Shown piece by piece: positions 40,501 to 54,000 of a stretch of 64,000 nt of DNA. The translations under genes and the position numbers were made by a program. Numbering within the stretch: the stretch's first letter is position 1; every line of letters begins with the position of its first letter. The notes under the pieces were generated by a model. That model was not told the DNA's origin. It ran no database searches and saw only the letters and a list, made by a program, of their open reading frames with translations. The DNA is from Zeus faber (taxonomy: Eukaryota > Chordata > Actinopteri > Zeiformes > Zeidae), in contig OY482859.1 of the NCBI GenBank assembly GCA_960531495.1, positions 30,955,481 to 31,019,480 on the forward strand, read 5' to 3'.

Positions 40501-41960
40501 TTCCGGTTCCGGTGAGAGCTACCACTTCCGGTTCCGTTGACGTCTTCGCTTGTGCGCTGTTGCTGCTACTGTTGCTACTGCTTTTGCTGCTACTATTGTT
40601 GCTGCTGGTATAGTAGCCGCTAGTGTTGTTATTGCTGCTGGTGTAAACTTAACCATCTCTGACCTTATTCCTTAAGCTAATCATCTCGAACATTATACCT
40701 AAACATAACAATCCCTAAACTTATACCTAAACTATCTATAACCTTATACCCTAATTTAAATATCTCCAACTTTGTACCTCAACTCAACATCTCTAACATC
40801 TGTAACCTGAGTGACTTTTCCAGTTCCGGAAAGGTCTTTGCGTGTGCGTTGCTGTTGTTGCTCCTGCTTTGGTTTTGCTGTTGTTGCTTCTGGTGTTAAT
40901 GTTGCTGCTGTGGCTGCTGCTGCTATCTCTGTTGCTGTGGTTGTTTCTGTTGTGATATTACAGTCAGAGGATCATGAGAAGGGTGTGTTTTTGGAGAGAG
41001 AGAGTCAAAAGGATCTCTCTCTGATTGAAAACTTGACCCGTAACTTAGGGACGCTAATTAAAGGACCGTGAATGGATTAAGATGAGATGGTGCACACAGT
41101 TGAAATTTCCGTTTCTGGTGAGGGCTACCACTTCGGGACTCGGTGACGTCTTTGCTCTGCTTTACTTCGATGAGATGAGATGGTACACACTGTTGGCCTT
41201 TCCGCCTTAGTTAGTTAGTTTAGATATTCTTCTGTTTTGTTTTTTGTTCCTCTCTTCCTTAATCTGCTCCCCCCTTGCCCCTCTCCTGTAAAGCGACCTT
41301 GGGTTCTTTGAAAGGCGCTATACAAATTTAAGTTATTATTATTATTATTATTATTATTATTTCTGTTGACTCAATACAGATGAGGAGATTTCTGGTTCTG
41401 GTGAGAGCTACCACTTCCGGTCCTGGTGACGTCTTCGCTTGTGCGCTGTTGCTGTTGCTGTTGCTGCTACTGTTACTGCTGCTGTTGCTGTTTTTGTTGC
41501 TGCTGTTGTCTGCTGCTGGTATTGTCACTGCTGGTGCTGTTGTTGGTGCTTCTAACCTTATACCTAAACTTAACACTTGCTTACCTTATACCTCAACATT
41601 ACCGTAACCTTATACCTCGACTTAACCATCTCTAACATGAGTGACCTTTCCGGTTCCGGTGAGGGCTACCACTTCCGGTTCCGGTGACGTCTTTGTGTGT
41701 GCATTGTTGCTGCTGCCGTTGTTGTTGTTTTTATGGCTGTTGTTGCTGCCCTTGTTGTTTTTTGTTGCTGTTACTGTTGTTGCCACTGTGGTTGGAGTTG
41801 CTTTTATTGTTGTTTTTGTTGTCATTGTTGTTGCTTTTGTTGTTGCTGTTGTTTCAGGGGCATTCTTTTGTAATGACTGGCTGACAACTACATTCTCTCT
41901 TTCTTTTTTGTATTTCTTTGTAAAGCGCATTGTGTTGCCCTGGTATGAAATGAGCTCTAT
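40501..41960 (+). repeat. Five-unit tandem array with CTG/TTG-rich tracts
   Basis: Units begin near 40501, 40815, 41107, 41388 and 41645. Each opens with TTCCGGTTCCGGTGAGGGCT-like sequence and CACTTCCGGTTCCGGTGACG, a CRE-like TGACGTC, then a tract of CTG/TTG triplets, then AACCTTATACCTAAACTTAA-type spacer. Unit lengths drift from about 310 to 260 bases. The third unit lacks a long triplet tract. It is interrupted at about 41220-41362 by a retroposon-like tail (TGTAAAGCGACCTTGG, then TTATT repeats), and a similar tail (TGTAAAGCGCATTGTG, then CTTGA repeats) closes the array at 41920-41992. Frames through the triplets give only Leu, Cys or Val runs. Confidence 0.8.
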
Positions 41961-42544
41961 AAATAAAGTGTGACTTGACTTGACTTGACTTACTAGAGTG
42001 AAAAAATTATGCTGTTTGATTATACTTAAACAATTACCAGCCTTACCAAAAAAGTAACAAGTAAGGATTTGAACACACAAACACGACTGTATATCACACC
42101 AAAAGTGACAGTTCACTCATAAAAATAATTACTTAGTTTATAATGTCTTATCTATACTGTTCACTTATTTATCATATCCTTTAATTTAGAATTACCAATG
42201 TACTAATGCTTCATGCTATTGTGCCAATCCGTCACTGCTGTAACGCTGCAAACTACCACACTGTGGGATAGATAAAGTATTATCTTAACTTAAACAGCAA
42301 ATCACTTTGACACAAGAATACAAAACAAAGAACTCTAAAAGAGAAAAAAATAACTCAAACTTTATAAACCAAAAACTAATGCATTTCTGCTGTTGTTATG
42401 CATCAAATCTGCTCTCTGCGATGTCACAAAAATATATTTGTGAGCGATTTTTCCCAATTTAGATTGATCAATTTATTTTTATCAAAATGGAATGATTTGC
42501 GATTAAAATATATTAACAAAGCACAAACAAGAGTTCTGTGGTAT
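41961..42544 (+). other. Intergenic with a LINE-type tail
   Basis: A short fragment at about 42215-42296 (CTGTGGGATAGATAAAGTAT then TATCTTA) looks like the 3' tail of an L2/Rex-type LINE. The rest shows nothing recognisable. Confidence 0.4.
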
Positions 42545-43990
42545 GAGAGGTTGGACATTAAGGAAGGAGAAAAGGACTTGGGATAATGATGGGAATGTGC
42601 TGAGGAGTGAGGAGAGGAGTAGTGAGGAGAGTGTGTTGATAAGATCCTTCATCAAGAATAAGAGAGACGTGCAGAGCTGTAGTAACTACAGGGGAATAAA
42701 GTTGATGAGCCACAGCATGAAGCTATGGGAAAGGGTAGTGGTGGTTAGGTTAAAAGGAGAGGTGGGGATAAGCGAGCAGCAGTATGGTTTCATGCCAGGA
42801 AAGAGTACTACAGATGCAGTGTTTGCTTTAAGCTGAATGCTGATGGAAAAGTACAGGGAAGGCCAGAGGAAGTTGCACTGCGTCTTGGTGGATTTAGAGA
42901 AAGCATATGATAGGGTGCTGAGAGAGGAAGTGTGGTATTGCATGAGGAAATCGGGGGTGGCAGAGAAGTACGTAAGAGTGGTACAGGATATGTATGAGGG
43001 CAGTCAGACAGTAGTAAGGTGTGCAGTAGGCGTGACAAAGGCATTCAAAGTGGAGGTGGGATTTCTTCAAGGATCAGCTCTGAGCCCTTTCTTGTTTGCA
43101 ATGGTGATGGACAGGTTAACAGATGAAATCAGGCAGGAGTCTCCGTGGACTATGATGTTCGCGGATGACATTGTGATCTGTAGGAAGAGTAGGGAGCAGG
43201 TTGAGGAGAGCCTGGAGAAGTGGAGGCATGCATTAGAGAGAAGAGGAATGAAAGTCAGAAGGAGTAAGACACAATACATGTGCCTGAATGGGAGGGAGGG
43301 CGGTGAAAAGCTGAGAATGCAAGGAGTGGAGAAGGAGAAGGCAGATGAGTTCAAGTACTTGGGGTCGACCATCCAAAGCAGCAGAGAGTGTGGGAGAGAG
43401 GTGAAGAAGAGAGTATGGGCAGAGTGGGACAGAAGGGTTCCAGTAAGAGTGAAGGGGAAGGTCTACAGGTTTCAGGTTCAGTTTAGAGGCGGTGGCACTG
43501 ACAAAAAGGCAGGTGGCTGAACTGGAGGTGGCAGACTTGAGGATGTTGAGATTTTCATTGGGAGTGATAGGATGGACAGGATTAAGAATGAGTACATTAG
43601 AGGGACAGCTCAGGTTGGACAGTTTGGTGAAAAAGTGAGAAAGGCGAGATTGAGATGGTTTGGACACGTGTGTAGGAGAGATGAGAGTTACATTGGGAAA
43701 AGAAAGCTAAGGATGGCGCTGTCAGGAAAGATTCAAGATTCAAGATTCAAGATTCAAGAGGTTTATTTGTTACAATCATATACATACTTTCATACATATA
43801 TGCAGTGAAATGTAATGTAGTGAAGGTATTGGAGAGGAAATAAGGAAGGCCAAAGAGAAGGTTTATGGATGTGGTGAAGGAGGACATGCAGCTGTTGGTG
43901 TAAGGAAGGAAGATGCGCAGAACAGAAGGTATTGGAGGCAGATGAGAGAGCCCTCTAGAGACCCCTGACGGGAGCAGACAAAAGAAGAAG
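42545..43990 (+). mobile_element. RTE-like LINE, 3' half
   Basis: Plus-strand reverse transcriptase: YRGIKLMSHSMKLWERV, EQQYGFMPGKSTTDAVFAL, then after a stop, LHCVLVDLEKAYDRVLREEV, GFLQGSALSPFLFAMVMDRL, MFADDIVICRKS (near 43160), EFKYLGSTIQSSRECGREVK, and a C-terminal RMDRIKNEYIRGTAQVGQ / RLRWFGHVCRRDESYIGKRK block. It ends near GGGAGCAGACAAAAGAAGAA. The endonuclease is missing (5' truncation). Breaks: a stop at 42834, a short deletion and frameshifts near 43425-43520, and an inserted 86-base tail of another LINE at 43731-43816. Confidence 0.85.
43731..43816 (-). mobile_element. Extremely truncated LINE tail inserted in the RTE-like LINE
   Basis: Four ATTCAAG units followed by CATACTTTCATACATATATG and CAGTGAAATGTAATG are the reverse complement of the 3' end of the LINE family at 51028-54493. 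Only the last ~85 bases were inserted. The host LINE resumes at about 43820. Confidence 0.8.
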
Positions 43991-44854
43991 AAAAAACAAG
44001 AGTTCTGAAAACAAACAATCATCATTCTCCTCACCTTTACCCTAGTTGACACCTTTTCCAGCAACTTAAAATCTGCTACAACTTACCACACCACAATGAT
44101 CACTATCACAATCATCTCTCCGAACACAATCCAACAGTTCAAACTGTTCAGTATCTATTCATACTACCTTAGCATAGACTACTGTTGTTAACTGGCACTT
44201 AAATTCAATTAGATTTTAATTTAGTCCGCTAAACACCACTTAGTTAACCATAATCACACAGAGCACCATTTGACTATTAGTCAAATCACTTGGTCCTGCA
44301 GCTTCCTCTGCTGAACCAATATCTTACTAAAATGACAATTATATCTCTCTTTGCTCCACGTTCCATCCTAAACATAGAATCCCAAATGCATCATGCGCTA
44401 ACTTTTCCACTTTCATTCACTTTGTCTTTCTCATCAACTTCCATAATCCTTTCAGTCTATCAACTATGTTTACAGCTCTCTCTCGCCTTGTTATATTGTT
44501 TTCCAAATTAATTTCGGCCTTGCAGTATAATTTCCAGCAATCCCACCAAATATTTAGATGATAATGCTACTGTTTCACTAGGGACTCCTGTGTAAAGCTA
44601 GTTTGACATGTTACGTACAACACACATACCACGCTTATCTCGCATTTATGCATCTGCTTGTTTCATCGAGATTTTAATAAGACAGGTTGATAGCATACCC
44701 CAAGACACTGATAAAAATCACTCTGAACTCATCTTATCCATACGCGTTCCAATTTGATCTATTGGCCAAGCGGTCACATGCCACAGACACCAATAAGATC
44801 ACCCAGGATTCATGTGAAGTATATCACTACAAATAGAGTAAACACAAAGCCAAT
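43991..44854. other. Intergenic, no gene recognised
   Basis: No reading frame or repeat family recognised. Confidence 0.45.
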
Positions 44855-46320
<1,466 letters not shown>

Positions 46321-47815
46321 AGCCAACCACCCAATGGGCCGTCGAACTCCATCCTCGCCCCTAACTATTCAAAACTTACTATACGGAGCACATTAAATTT
46401 ACTCACTTCATGAGAAGGCTGATGTTGCATGGAAGACACCGAATGCTTGATGTCTGGTTTTAGTTAAGTTAAGTTTATTCCTGTATTTCGTCTTCAATGC
46501 CGCAAGCAAAAAGCCAGTCGCACAGAGATACGTCGTCGGGAAAGGCATCAGAAATCGCACAGCTCTGTTGGACAGATCGGGATTTGCGTTCTCGGTGCCC
46601 ATACATGACGTTTCTGTTAGGCCCACGGCCTCCCAGCGCCACTAGAGGCCACTCTTGCCCCATTTGCATCTTCCCCCTTGAGCCAATCTCACACACCTGG
46701 GATCAATTACCTGCATCACTCACACAGTATTTATTCGACAGCTCCCCAGTCACTCATTGCCAGACCGTCAACTAACTTACCCGAGTTGTACAGCTACTGG
46801 CTCCGTTCCTAGTTCCAAGTTCCTAGCTCCTAGCGCTTGTTACAAGTCCCTAGCTTATGTCTCTTTGTTTCATCTTCCCCTTACCTGCTTGTCTCCTCTC
46901 GTCGACCCAGTCTGTCCGTCCCTCTCCAGCGAGCCCGGTTAACCTGCTTGTCTCCGCTCGTCAACCAATGCTGTCCGTCCCTCTCCATCCAGCCTGGTTC
47001 CCCGCCTCTCCACCCGGATCCTGGATCCCTCCACCCGGTCATCGTCATCCCTGCCCAGCCCTGCTCCATCCCTACCTGACCGGGTCCTTCAGGCCAGCTC
47101 CACCGTGTGGGCTAATAGACATCCATCGTCTGCCTCCCGTCTCTCTGTGTCGTGCGTTTGGGTCCCTCCTAGCTCCGGTCGTGACAGTTTCGATGACTTT
47201 CTTCTTGCCATGATACTCTTTGAGTTTATTTTCGAAAAATTCAAGCGGCTTGGACATGTCCTGTTGGGGTTTTGTCTCAAGGTGACGGCGCAGTTTACAT
47301 GGCTTCAGAGCTTCATTTGATAAAATCTCAGAGCACACCACACACAGCGGTAACGGTTTGTTTTCTGTGCCAGTCCAGAAATATCCCAATGATAAATTTT
47401 CAGCACTATACTTTCTCCGAACCTTTCTTTTTTTGTTTGACAGTTGGGACTGTCCCCCCCGTCCGATGCCCCGCCACAACTTTGCTTGTGGTTGATGTAC
47501 CAGTGTTTTTTTTCCTTTTTAGTGTGCCTGAGCGAGCCAATCATCCATTTTTATTATCACCACAAATTCAAAAATGTGCAGGTGTACATCGATTGTGGTC
47601 CAACTTGGACATAGTACGCCCTGAACATATATGAACACACATATGAACAAAAGGTCCTATCTATCAGTGATGATGCATTTTTGAAGAATGTTTTAAATAA
47701 ACAATACCATAAAATTATATATTTTTTTTACATTTAAAAACGTTTTTGTAATTAATAATTTAATGAATTTATTTATTTTTCCAGTGGGCCACAGCCTGTA
47801 GGTTGGGAATCACTG
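46321..47815 (-). mobile_element. hAT element, deleted, carrying a solo LTR
   Basis: On the minus strand the right terminus begins CAGTGATTCCCAACC (plus 47815 downward), followed by a BED-like zinc-finger region (FWTGTENKPLPLCVVCSEIL, then LKPCKLRRHLETK, 47210-47440). After the inserted LTR (46615-47186) the frame continues into a dimerisation-type segment (LMPFPTTYLCATGFLLAALK, then KYRNKLNLTKTRHQA). The catalytic centre between zinc finger and dimerisation region is absent: an internal deletion relative to full hAT transposases. The left end is cut by the LTR at 46320. Confidence 0.7.
46615..47186 (+). mobile_element. Solo LTR (Gypsy-type) with 5-bp target duplication
   Basis: Starts TGTTAGGCCC and ends GGTCGTGACA, flanked on both sides by GTTTC (46610-46614 and 47187-47191). 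The inside has the composition of fish Gypsy LTRs (CACCTGGGATCAATTACCTG, TATTTATTC as possible TATA). It interrupts the hAT element, so it is younger than that insertion. Confidence 0.8.
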
Positions 47816-48157
47816 CTCTAGATCGATGCAATACTTAAGCGTACTCAAACCTTTTTCTCTAAGCTGACTCAAAGCTTTTCCTTCGATCTTCCCCGATTGG
47901 CACAATATCTCAGTAAGTCCTCACCTTTTAATTTGTTCAGGATCTCATGTTATCACTTCTGGTTCTGCTGTCACGTCCAGACGACTCCTTCTCGGATGTC
48001 TTACGGTCGGTCCCTGACTGCCGTTGTGCACACAACCTGGACATGAAGAGGTCCAACAGAGCCAAGCAGAGAGCCTCATCTTTGTCGCCAAGTTGTTGGA
48101 GAATTCTCGCTGTGTTGTTGGTGAGGTAAACCTGTTTCACTATAGGAAACAAACTGA
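47816..48157 (-). other. Unidentified segment with a 71-codon frame
   Basis: A minus-strand frame (48152-47937; segments VKQVYLTNNTARILQQLGDK and DEALCLALLDLFMSRLCAQR) looks more protein-like than chance, but I do not recognise it. It abuts repeat B copy 2, which lies upstream on the same strand, so it may be the internal part of that mobile element rather than a host gene. Confidence 0.3.
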
Positions 48158-48620
48158 GAATATTAAAGATATTTATTCTGTAGAATAAAGAGAAAGATAC
48201 AGATGTACTTCAAAACAGTGATGCTGTGCATTCTACCCTTGCTTCTGTTGAAGAGGCCTAAATACCGATGAGAGGTTGTGTGGCATTGGTTAGGTGTCAT
48301 TCACAAGACTATGGCCCCCAATCATATCCCCTAGTGTTTCTCTCATACAATTATTTAACAGTAAAACTCCTTCCGTCACAGATGCAATCTTACTGTGCTA
48401 TAAAACAAACCACAATGCTCTGTCAAGCACCCTGGGGTTATGCTTATCTCCACAGAAGGTTGAGCGAATCAGGAATGTGGTCTGGTCTTAAAAATCTTAA
48501 AAACTGTCTCTTCAATGTGAGCTCTGAGTGAGTCATTAAAACCCAAGACAATGTGTTTTAAAAACTACATAGGATACAAAAAGGCGATAGTCTTATATAA
48601 GACATATGAAACATAATTTA
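48158..48620 (-). repeat. Dispersed repeat B, copy 2 (LTR-like)
   Basis: Matches 37795-38275 along almost its whole length, including ATTCTGTAGAATAAAGAGAA at the left and the CCACAATGCTCTGTCAAGC block. Same orientation as copy 1. Confidence 0.6.
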
Positions 48621-48830
48621 AAGCATTCATCATCTGCATTATGTCTCACATAAATCAATCACATTCAACATGAAGTAGAATATGCCAAATGCCTTGACCT
48701 TTTTTCCCCACATAAATTGAATCCTTGGTAAATGTTTTCAATATTATATTATCTACCTATATTTCACAACACACAAGTCAAAGATACACTCGCTCACACA
48801 CAAGAGATAAATAAGATAAGATAAGATAAG

Positions 48831-48876
48831 GTTTAGGGTTAGGGTTGGAGTAGGGTTAGGGTTAGGGTTATGGTTA
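48831..48876 (+). repeat. Interstitial telomere-type repeat
   Basis: Five GGGTTA-type units (GTTTAGGGTTAGGGTTGG, then AGGGTTAGGGTTAGGGTTA) follow directly after a GATAA pentanucleotide tract (48809-48830) and precede a LINE fragment by about ten bases. Confidence 0.85.
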
Positions 48877-48886
48877 TTATTTCCTT

Positions 48887-50562
48887 CCAGAGAGACTGTG
48901 GAGCTACAGATGGAGCAACAGGACACCAGCTCACCTCGGCTGATTAAGAATTATATCTGCGCATCCCTCCCCCGCACCTTGGACCCGTTGCAGTTCGTGT
49001 ACCAGCAGAACAGATCCACGAATGAACCGGTCTCCCAGGTACTGCACACACGCTCACGCACCTGGATGGCCGGAAGGGGGCTTATGTGAGATTGCTGTTC
49101 ATCGATTATAGTTCAGCTTTCAATACCATAGTCCCCACCAGTCAGGCTGTCAAGCTGAAGGAGCTTGAACTGAATACTCTGCTGTGTGCCTGGATCCTGG
49201 ACTTCCTCTCAGCCCGGCCCCAGGTGGTTAGGGTGGGGAAGCACATGTCCAGCTCCCTCACTCTAAACACAGGATCCCCCAGGTCGGCGTCCTCAGCCCC
49301 CTACTGTACTCCTGTACACACCTGACTGTGTGGCCAGGTCCAGCTCCAACACCATCATCAAGTTTGCTGACGACACCGTTGTCGTGGGCCTGATCACCGA
49401 CGGCAATGAGAAGGCCTACCGCGAGGAGGTGGCTGCACTGTCACTCTGGTGCCAGGACAACAGCCTCCACCTGAACATCAGCAAAACTAAGGAGCTGATT
49501 GTTGACTTTAGGCGAGGATTACAACCGAGGACGCACGCGCCCTTGGTGATTAATGGGACTTCTGTCAACAGGGTGAGCAGCTTCAAATACCTGGAAGTCC
49601 ACATCACAGAGGATTTAACATGGACTTTACAAACAGACACTCTGGTGAGAAAGGCAAGGCAGCATCTTGACCACCTCAGGCAGCTGAGGAAATTCCGGGG
49701 CTCGGTGAGGATCCTCAAGTCCTTCTATTGTGGAGCAGTGGAGAGCACCCTGACAGGCAACATCACTGCCTGGTTTGGGAACTGTACTGCTTAGGACAGG
49801 CGGGCCCTGCAGAGGGTGGGTTGTTCAGCTGAACGTACCACTGGAACTACACTCCCCTCCCTGCAGGACTTATACACCAGGAGGTGTAGTAGCAGAGCCC
49901 GCAGGATCATGAAGGATCCTCAGCACCCCAACAACGGACTGTTCCAGCTGCTGTGGTCAGGCAAGCGCCTCCGCAGTCACACAGCGAGAACAGAGAGACT
50001 GAGACAGAGTTTTTTCCCTCAAGCCATAAGAACTGTCAATGCTGACCTCACCAGGGGTCCTCACTGAGGCACACACATAGGCTCCACTACCTTACTTTAC
50101 TGTATGTAGCATACTGTACCGCATACTGTGTCACTGTTCTGGGTTGTTGGGTGTTACCGTATTGCTGCGCCGTACTGTTGTATACTGTGCTGTATATCCC
50201 ACAAACACTACCTCACTTTATTCACATGCCACTTTAATGCACATATCTGTATACACATAATTAGCCTATCCCATATACATAAGTCTATCCCATATACATA
50301 ATCCTATTCCCTTTATCTATTCTATTTTATTTTATTTTATTTTATTTTATTCTATATATTTTTATTTTATTCTATAGTATTCAACTTACTGCATCACTTT
50401 TTAGGAATCAGTTAGTTGGTCAAGTAGAAATTCTTAGGTAGCTACTGTGTTCAGTCTCGGACATATTGTGTGTAATCACCGGGTGCGTTGTATTGACATT
50501 TCACTGCACTGCATACATGTATGAAAGTATGTCTATGTATGTGATGAATATACTGAATCTTG
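48887..50562 (+). mobile_element. L2/CR1-like LINE, internally deleted copy
   Basis: Same family as 51028-54493. It begins at ACTGTGGAGCTACAGATGGA, which in the long copy lies just before the RT domain, then jumps over about 460 bases to CTGATTAAGAATTATATCTG. Reverse transcriptase follows: [57 protein letters not shown] (near 49370), SLHLNISKTKELIVDFRRGL, and the C-terminal region absent from the long copy (LPSLQDLYTRRCSSRARRIM; RTERLRQSFFPQAIRT). Frameshifts lie near 49060 and 49285, with a stop at 49792. The 3' UTR ends with CATTTCACTGCACTGCATAC and TGAATCTTGAGG. Confidence 0.9.
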
Positions 50563-51027
50563 AGGGAAATTTAGGTGTGAAAAAAACTGCAATCGAGAAA
50601 GAGATACAAATTAAGCAAGGTTGTCCAAACTATGGCCCATGGGCCAACTGCGGCCTGTGGTCCATTTTTAATTGGCCCACAACAATTCTAAAAATATAAT
50701 GGAATATGGCCCACACATGAAACTTGTGCTTTACTGTATTGTACTTCTTAGTTTTAACACTAGGTGGTGCTACTGTCTTGAACAAGGTAGCGTCCCCACA
50801 AAACAAGAGCAATCAAAGAACAAGAATTCAACAACGTTAGCGTGTCCAGAAACACAGTTGTGCGCCGAATCGAAGACTTGTCAGCTAACTTAAAACATCA
50901 AGTGTCAGATAAAGCTTGTGCTTTTGATTTTTACCCGATTGCATGTGATGAGAGCACAGATGCCACAGACACCGGACAGCTTTTTTTGCAGGGAGTTGAC
51001 GATAATTTTTGCATTACGGAGGAGCTG

Positions 51028-54000
51028 TCGCCGCTATCGCCGATGGCGATAGTGGCGCCGCCCCTAGCGGTCGCCTGCGCCGGCGCTCCGGTTACTTTCT
51101 TACTCTTTAGTATTTTTTTCCTTTTTTTATCACAATGTTCGCCAGAAAAACATCAACAATTAACTCATACGGCGGCGATGCACTCATGGATATAAAAATT
51201 TCCCTAAACGAACAACTTTGGGACTTTTTATCCGTGGGAGCAGAGTGGCCGGCGGAAATCCTACGCGGGAACACTCGCAACAACAACTACAACAGAAATG
51301 GAGTCGCTGTTCCACGAGCGGGCCCACGGAGGAAGCACCGAGGTAAACGCGGCGGCATTCGGGTCAGAATGAGGACGCAACCTTACCGTCCACCTCTGCC
51401 AAGCATCCTTCTTGCTAACGTCCAGTCCCTGGAGAACAAGATGGATGAACTTCGAGCGAGGATTCAATTCCAGCGAGACACGAGGAACTGTTGCGTCCTC
51501 TGCCTGACGGAAACATGGCTGACCCCACTGGTGCCGGATGAAGCCATACGTCCAGCCGAGGCCTTCTCCGTGTTCCGCGGCGACAGAACGGGAGAGTCGG
51601 GGAAATCCAAAGGTGGAGGCGTCTGCCTAATGGTAAACAACCGCTGGTGTAACGCCAACAACACCAAATTCCTCTCCCACTCCTGCTCGCCGAACCTGGA
51701 ACAGCTGACCATACTATGCCGTCCATTTTATCTCCCCCGGGAATTCAGCACGGTCATCATTACAGCCGTTTATATCCCACCGCAAGCGGACACCGACGCA
51801 GCTCTGTCGGTTCTGTACGATGTGTTGTGTGGATTTCAGAACAGACATCCCGACGCGGCTGTGGTGGTGACTGGGGACTTTAACAGGGCCAACCTTAAAA
51901 AAGTTCTGCCGAATTTCCACCAACACATCACGTGTGCCACCAGGGGAGACCGAACTCTGGACCATTGTTACACTCCTTACAAGAACGGATACAAGCCCGT
52001 GTCGCTCCCTGCTTTCGGGAAATCAGATCACGCCGCGATCTCGTTGCTTCCTGTTTACAGGCCTCTGATCGCGCGGGATCTGGTGATGACGAGGGAAGTG
52101 AAGCGGTGGACGGACCAATCGGAGGCTGCGCTTCAGGACGCTCTGACTGACGTAGACTGGGACATGTTCCAAACAAGTTCAAGTGACGTCAGCAAGTTTA
52201 CGGAGGTTGTAGTAAGTTTCGTGGCTACGCTCGCGGATGAAATCGTTCCCACGGTGAAAGTTCGGATTTCCAAACCAGAAACCATGGGTTGATAAATCCA
52301 TCCGCTGCGCTCTGAATGCGCGCACGGCCGCTTACAACGACGGACTTGTATCTGGTAACATGGACAACTACAAAGCGGCGTCGTACAATCTGCGAAGGGC
52401 GGTGAGGGACGCCAAACGGACGTACAGAGACACCGTGGAGCTGCAGATGGAGCGGGGGGACACAAGAAAGAAACAGAAAGAAAGAAACAGTCTTTAATTG
52501 TCACACGACACTCCACAACACATGCTTGCACACACACACACATGCACATGCTTGATGGTGGCCGGTGAAATGGCTCCTCTGCTTTTGACCCATCCTGGCT
52601 TGTCCTTCCTCTGGGGGCACAGCCAGGAGCAGTGGGCAGCATACGTGGACGCGCCCGGGGACCAGGTGATAAGTGTCCATCGCTGATCAGACGATGATGT
52701 GTGCATGTTTTTGGTGGGGGTCCTTACTGACGTGAGGTGGAGGAAACCCCATGTGAACACGGGGAGAACATGCAAACTCCACACAGAAAGGCTCCTGTTT
52801 TTGGAAGATAACCCGCCGGAGCACGGTGCCAACAGCGCCCCAGGCGGGAATCGAACCCAGGACCTTCTTGCTGTGAGGCAGCAGTGCAATGCACTGCGCC
52901 ACCGTGCCACCGTGCCACAAGACGCTTGTGGGAGGGGCTGCGAACAATAACAAACTACAAGAGCAGATCCTCCCCAGCCACGAGTGTGGACGCCTCCCTA
53001 GCCAACCAACTGAACTCCTTTTATGCGCGGTTCGAGTCTGGCAGCAGCACCGCTAGCTCGCCGGCTAATTGGAGTTACACCGCTGGGGATGAGCGCGCAC
53101 TCTCAGTGTCCGTGCACGACGTCAGGAGGGCTTTGATGCGGGTGATCACCAGGAAAGCTGCGGGCCCAGACGGCATATCTGGGCGAGTACTGAAGACCTG
53201 TGCTAACCAGCTAGCTCCGGTGTTCACCACAATATTCAACACCTCCCTGGCTGAATCAGTGGTCCCGTCCTGCTTCAAGAGGTCCACTGTCGTTCCTGTC
53301 CCGAAGATCGCCTCTCCAACCTGCCTGAATGACTACCGTCCGGTGGCCCTCACCTCGGTGGTCATGAAGTGTTTCGAGAGGCTGATTAAGGATTACATCT
53401 GCGCCTCCCTCCCCCGCACCTTGGACCCGTTGCAGTTCGCGTACCGGCAGAACAGATCCACGGATGACGCGGTCTCCCAGGTACTGCACACCACGCTCAC
53501 GCACCTGGATGGCCAGAAGGGGGCCTATGTGAGAATGCTGTTCATTGATTATAGTTCAGCTTTCAACACCATAGTCCCCACCAGACTGGCTGTCAAGTTG
53601 ATGGAGCTAGGATTGAATGGTCCGCTGTGCACCTGGATCCTGGACTTCCTCACAGGCCGCCCCCAGGTGGTCAAGGTGGGGAAGTACATGTCAAGCTCCC
53701 TCACCCTGAACACAGGATCCCCCCAGGGCTGCGTCCTCAGCCCCCTACTGTACTCCCTGTACACACATGACTGTGTGGCCAGGTCCAGCTCCAACACCAT
53801 CATCAAGTTTGCTGACGACACCGTGGTCGTGGGCCTGATCACCGACTGCGATGAGAAGGCCTACCGCGAGGAGGTGGCTGACCTGTCACTCTGGTGCCAG
53901 GACAACAGCCTACACCTGAACGTCAGCAAAACCAAGGAGCTGATTGTGGACTTTAGGCGTGGATCACAATCGAGGACGCACGCGCCCTTGTGGATTAATG

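Noticed and set aside
41380-41973. Leu-, Cys- or Val-rich frames resembling membrane proteins
   Set aside because: They arise from the CTG/TTG triplet tracts in several frames at once; no start context or conserved motif.
52800-52915. tRNA gene candidate (A and B boxes); also at 30939-31128 and 18226-18300
   Set aside because: Boxes belong to SINE heads; flanking SINE bodies and target duplication show retroposons, not tRNA genes.
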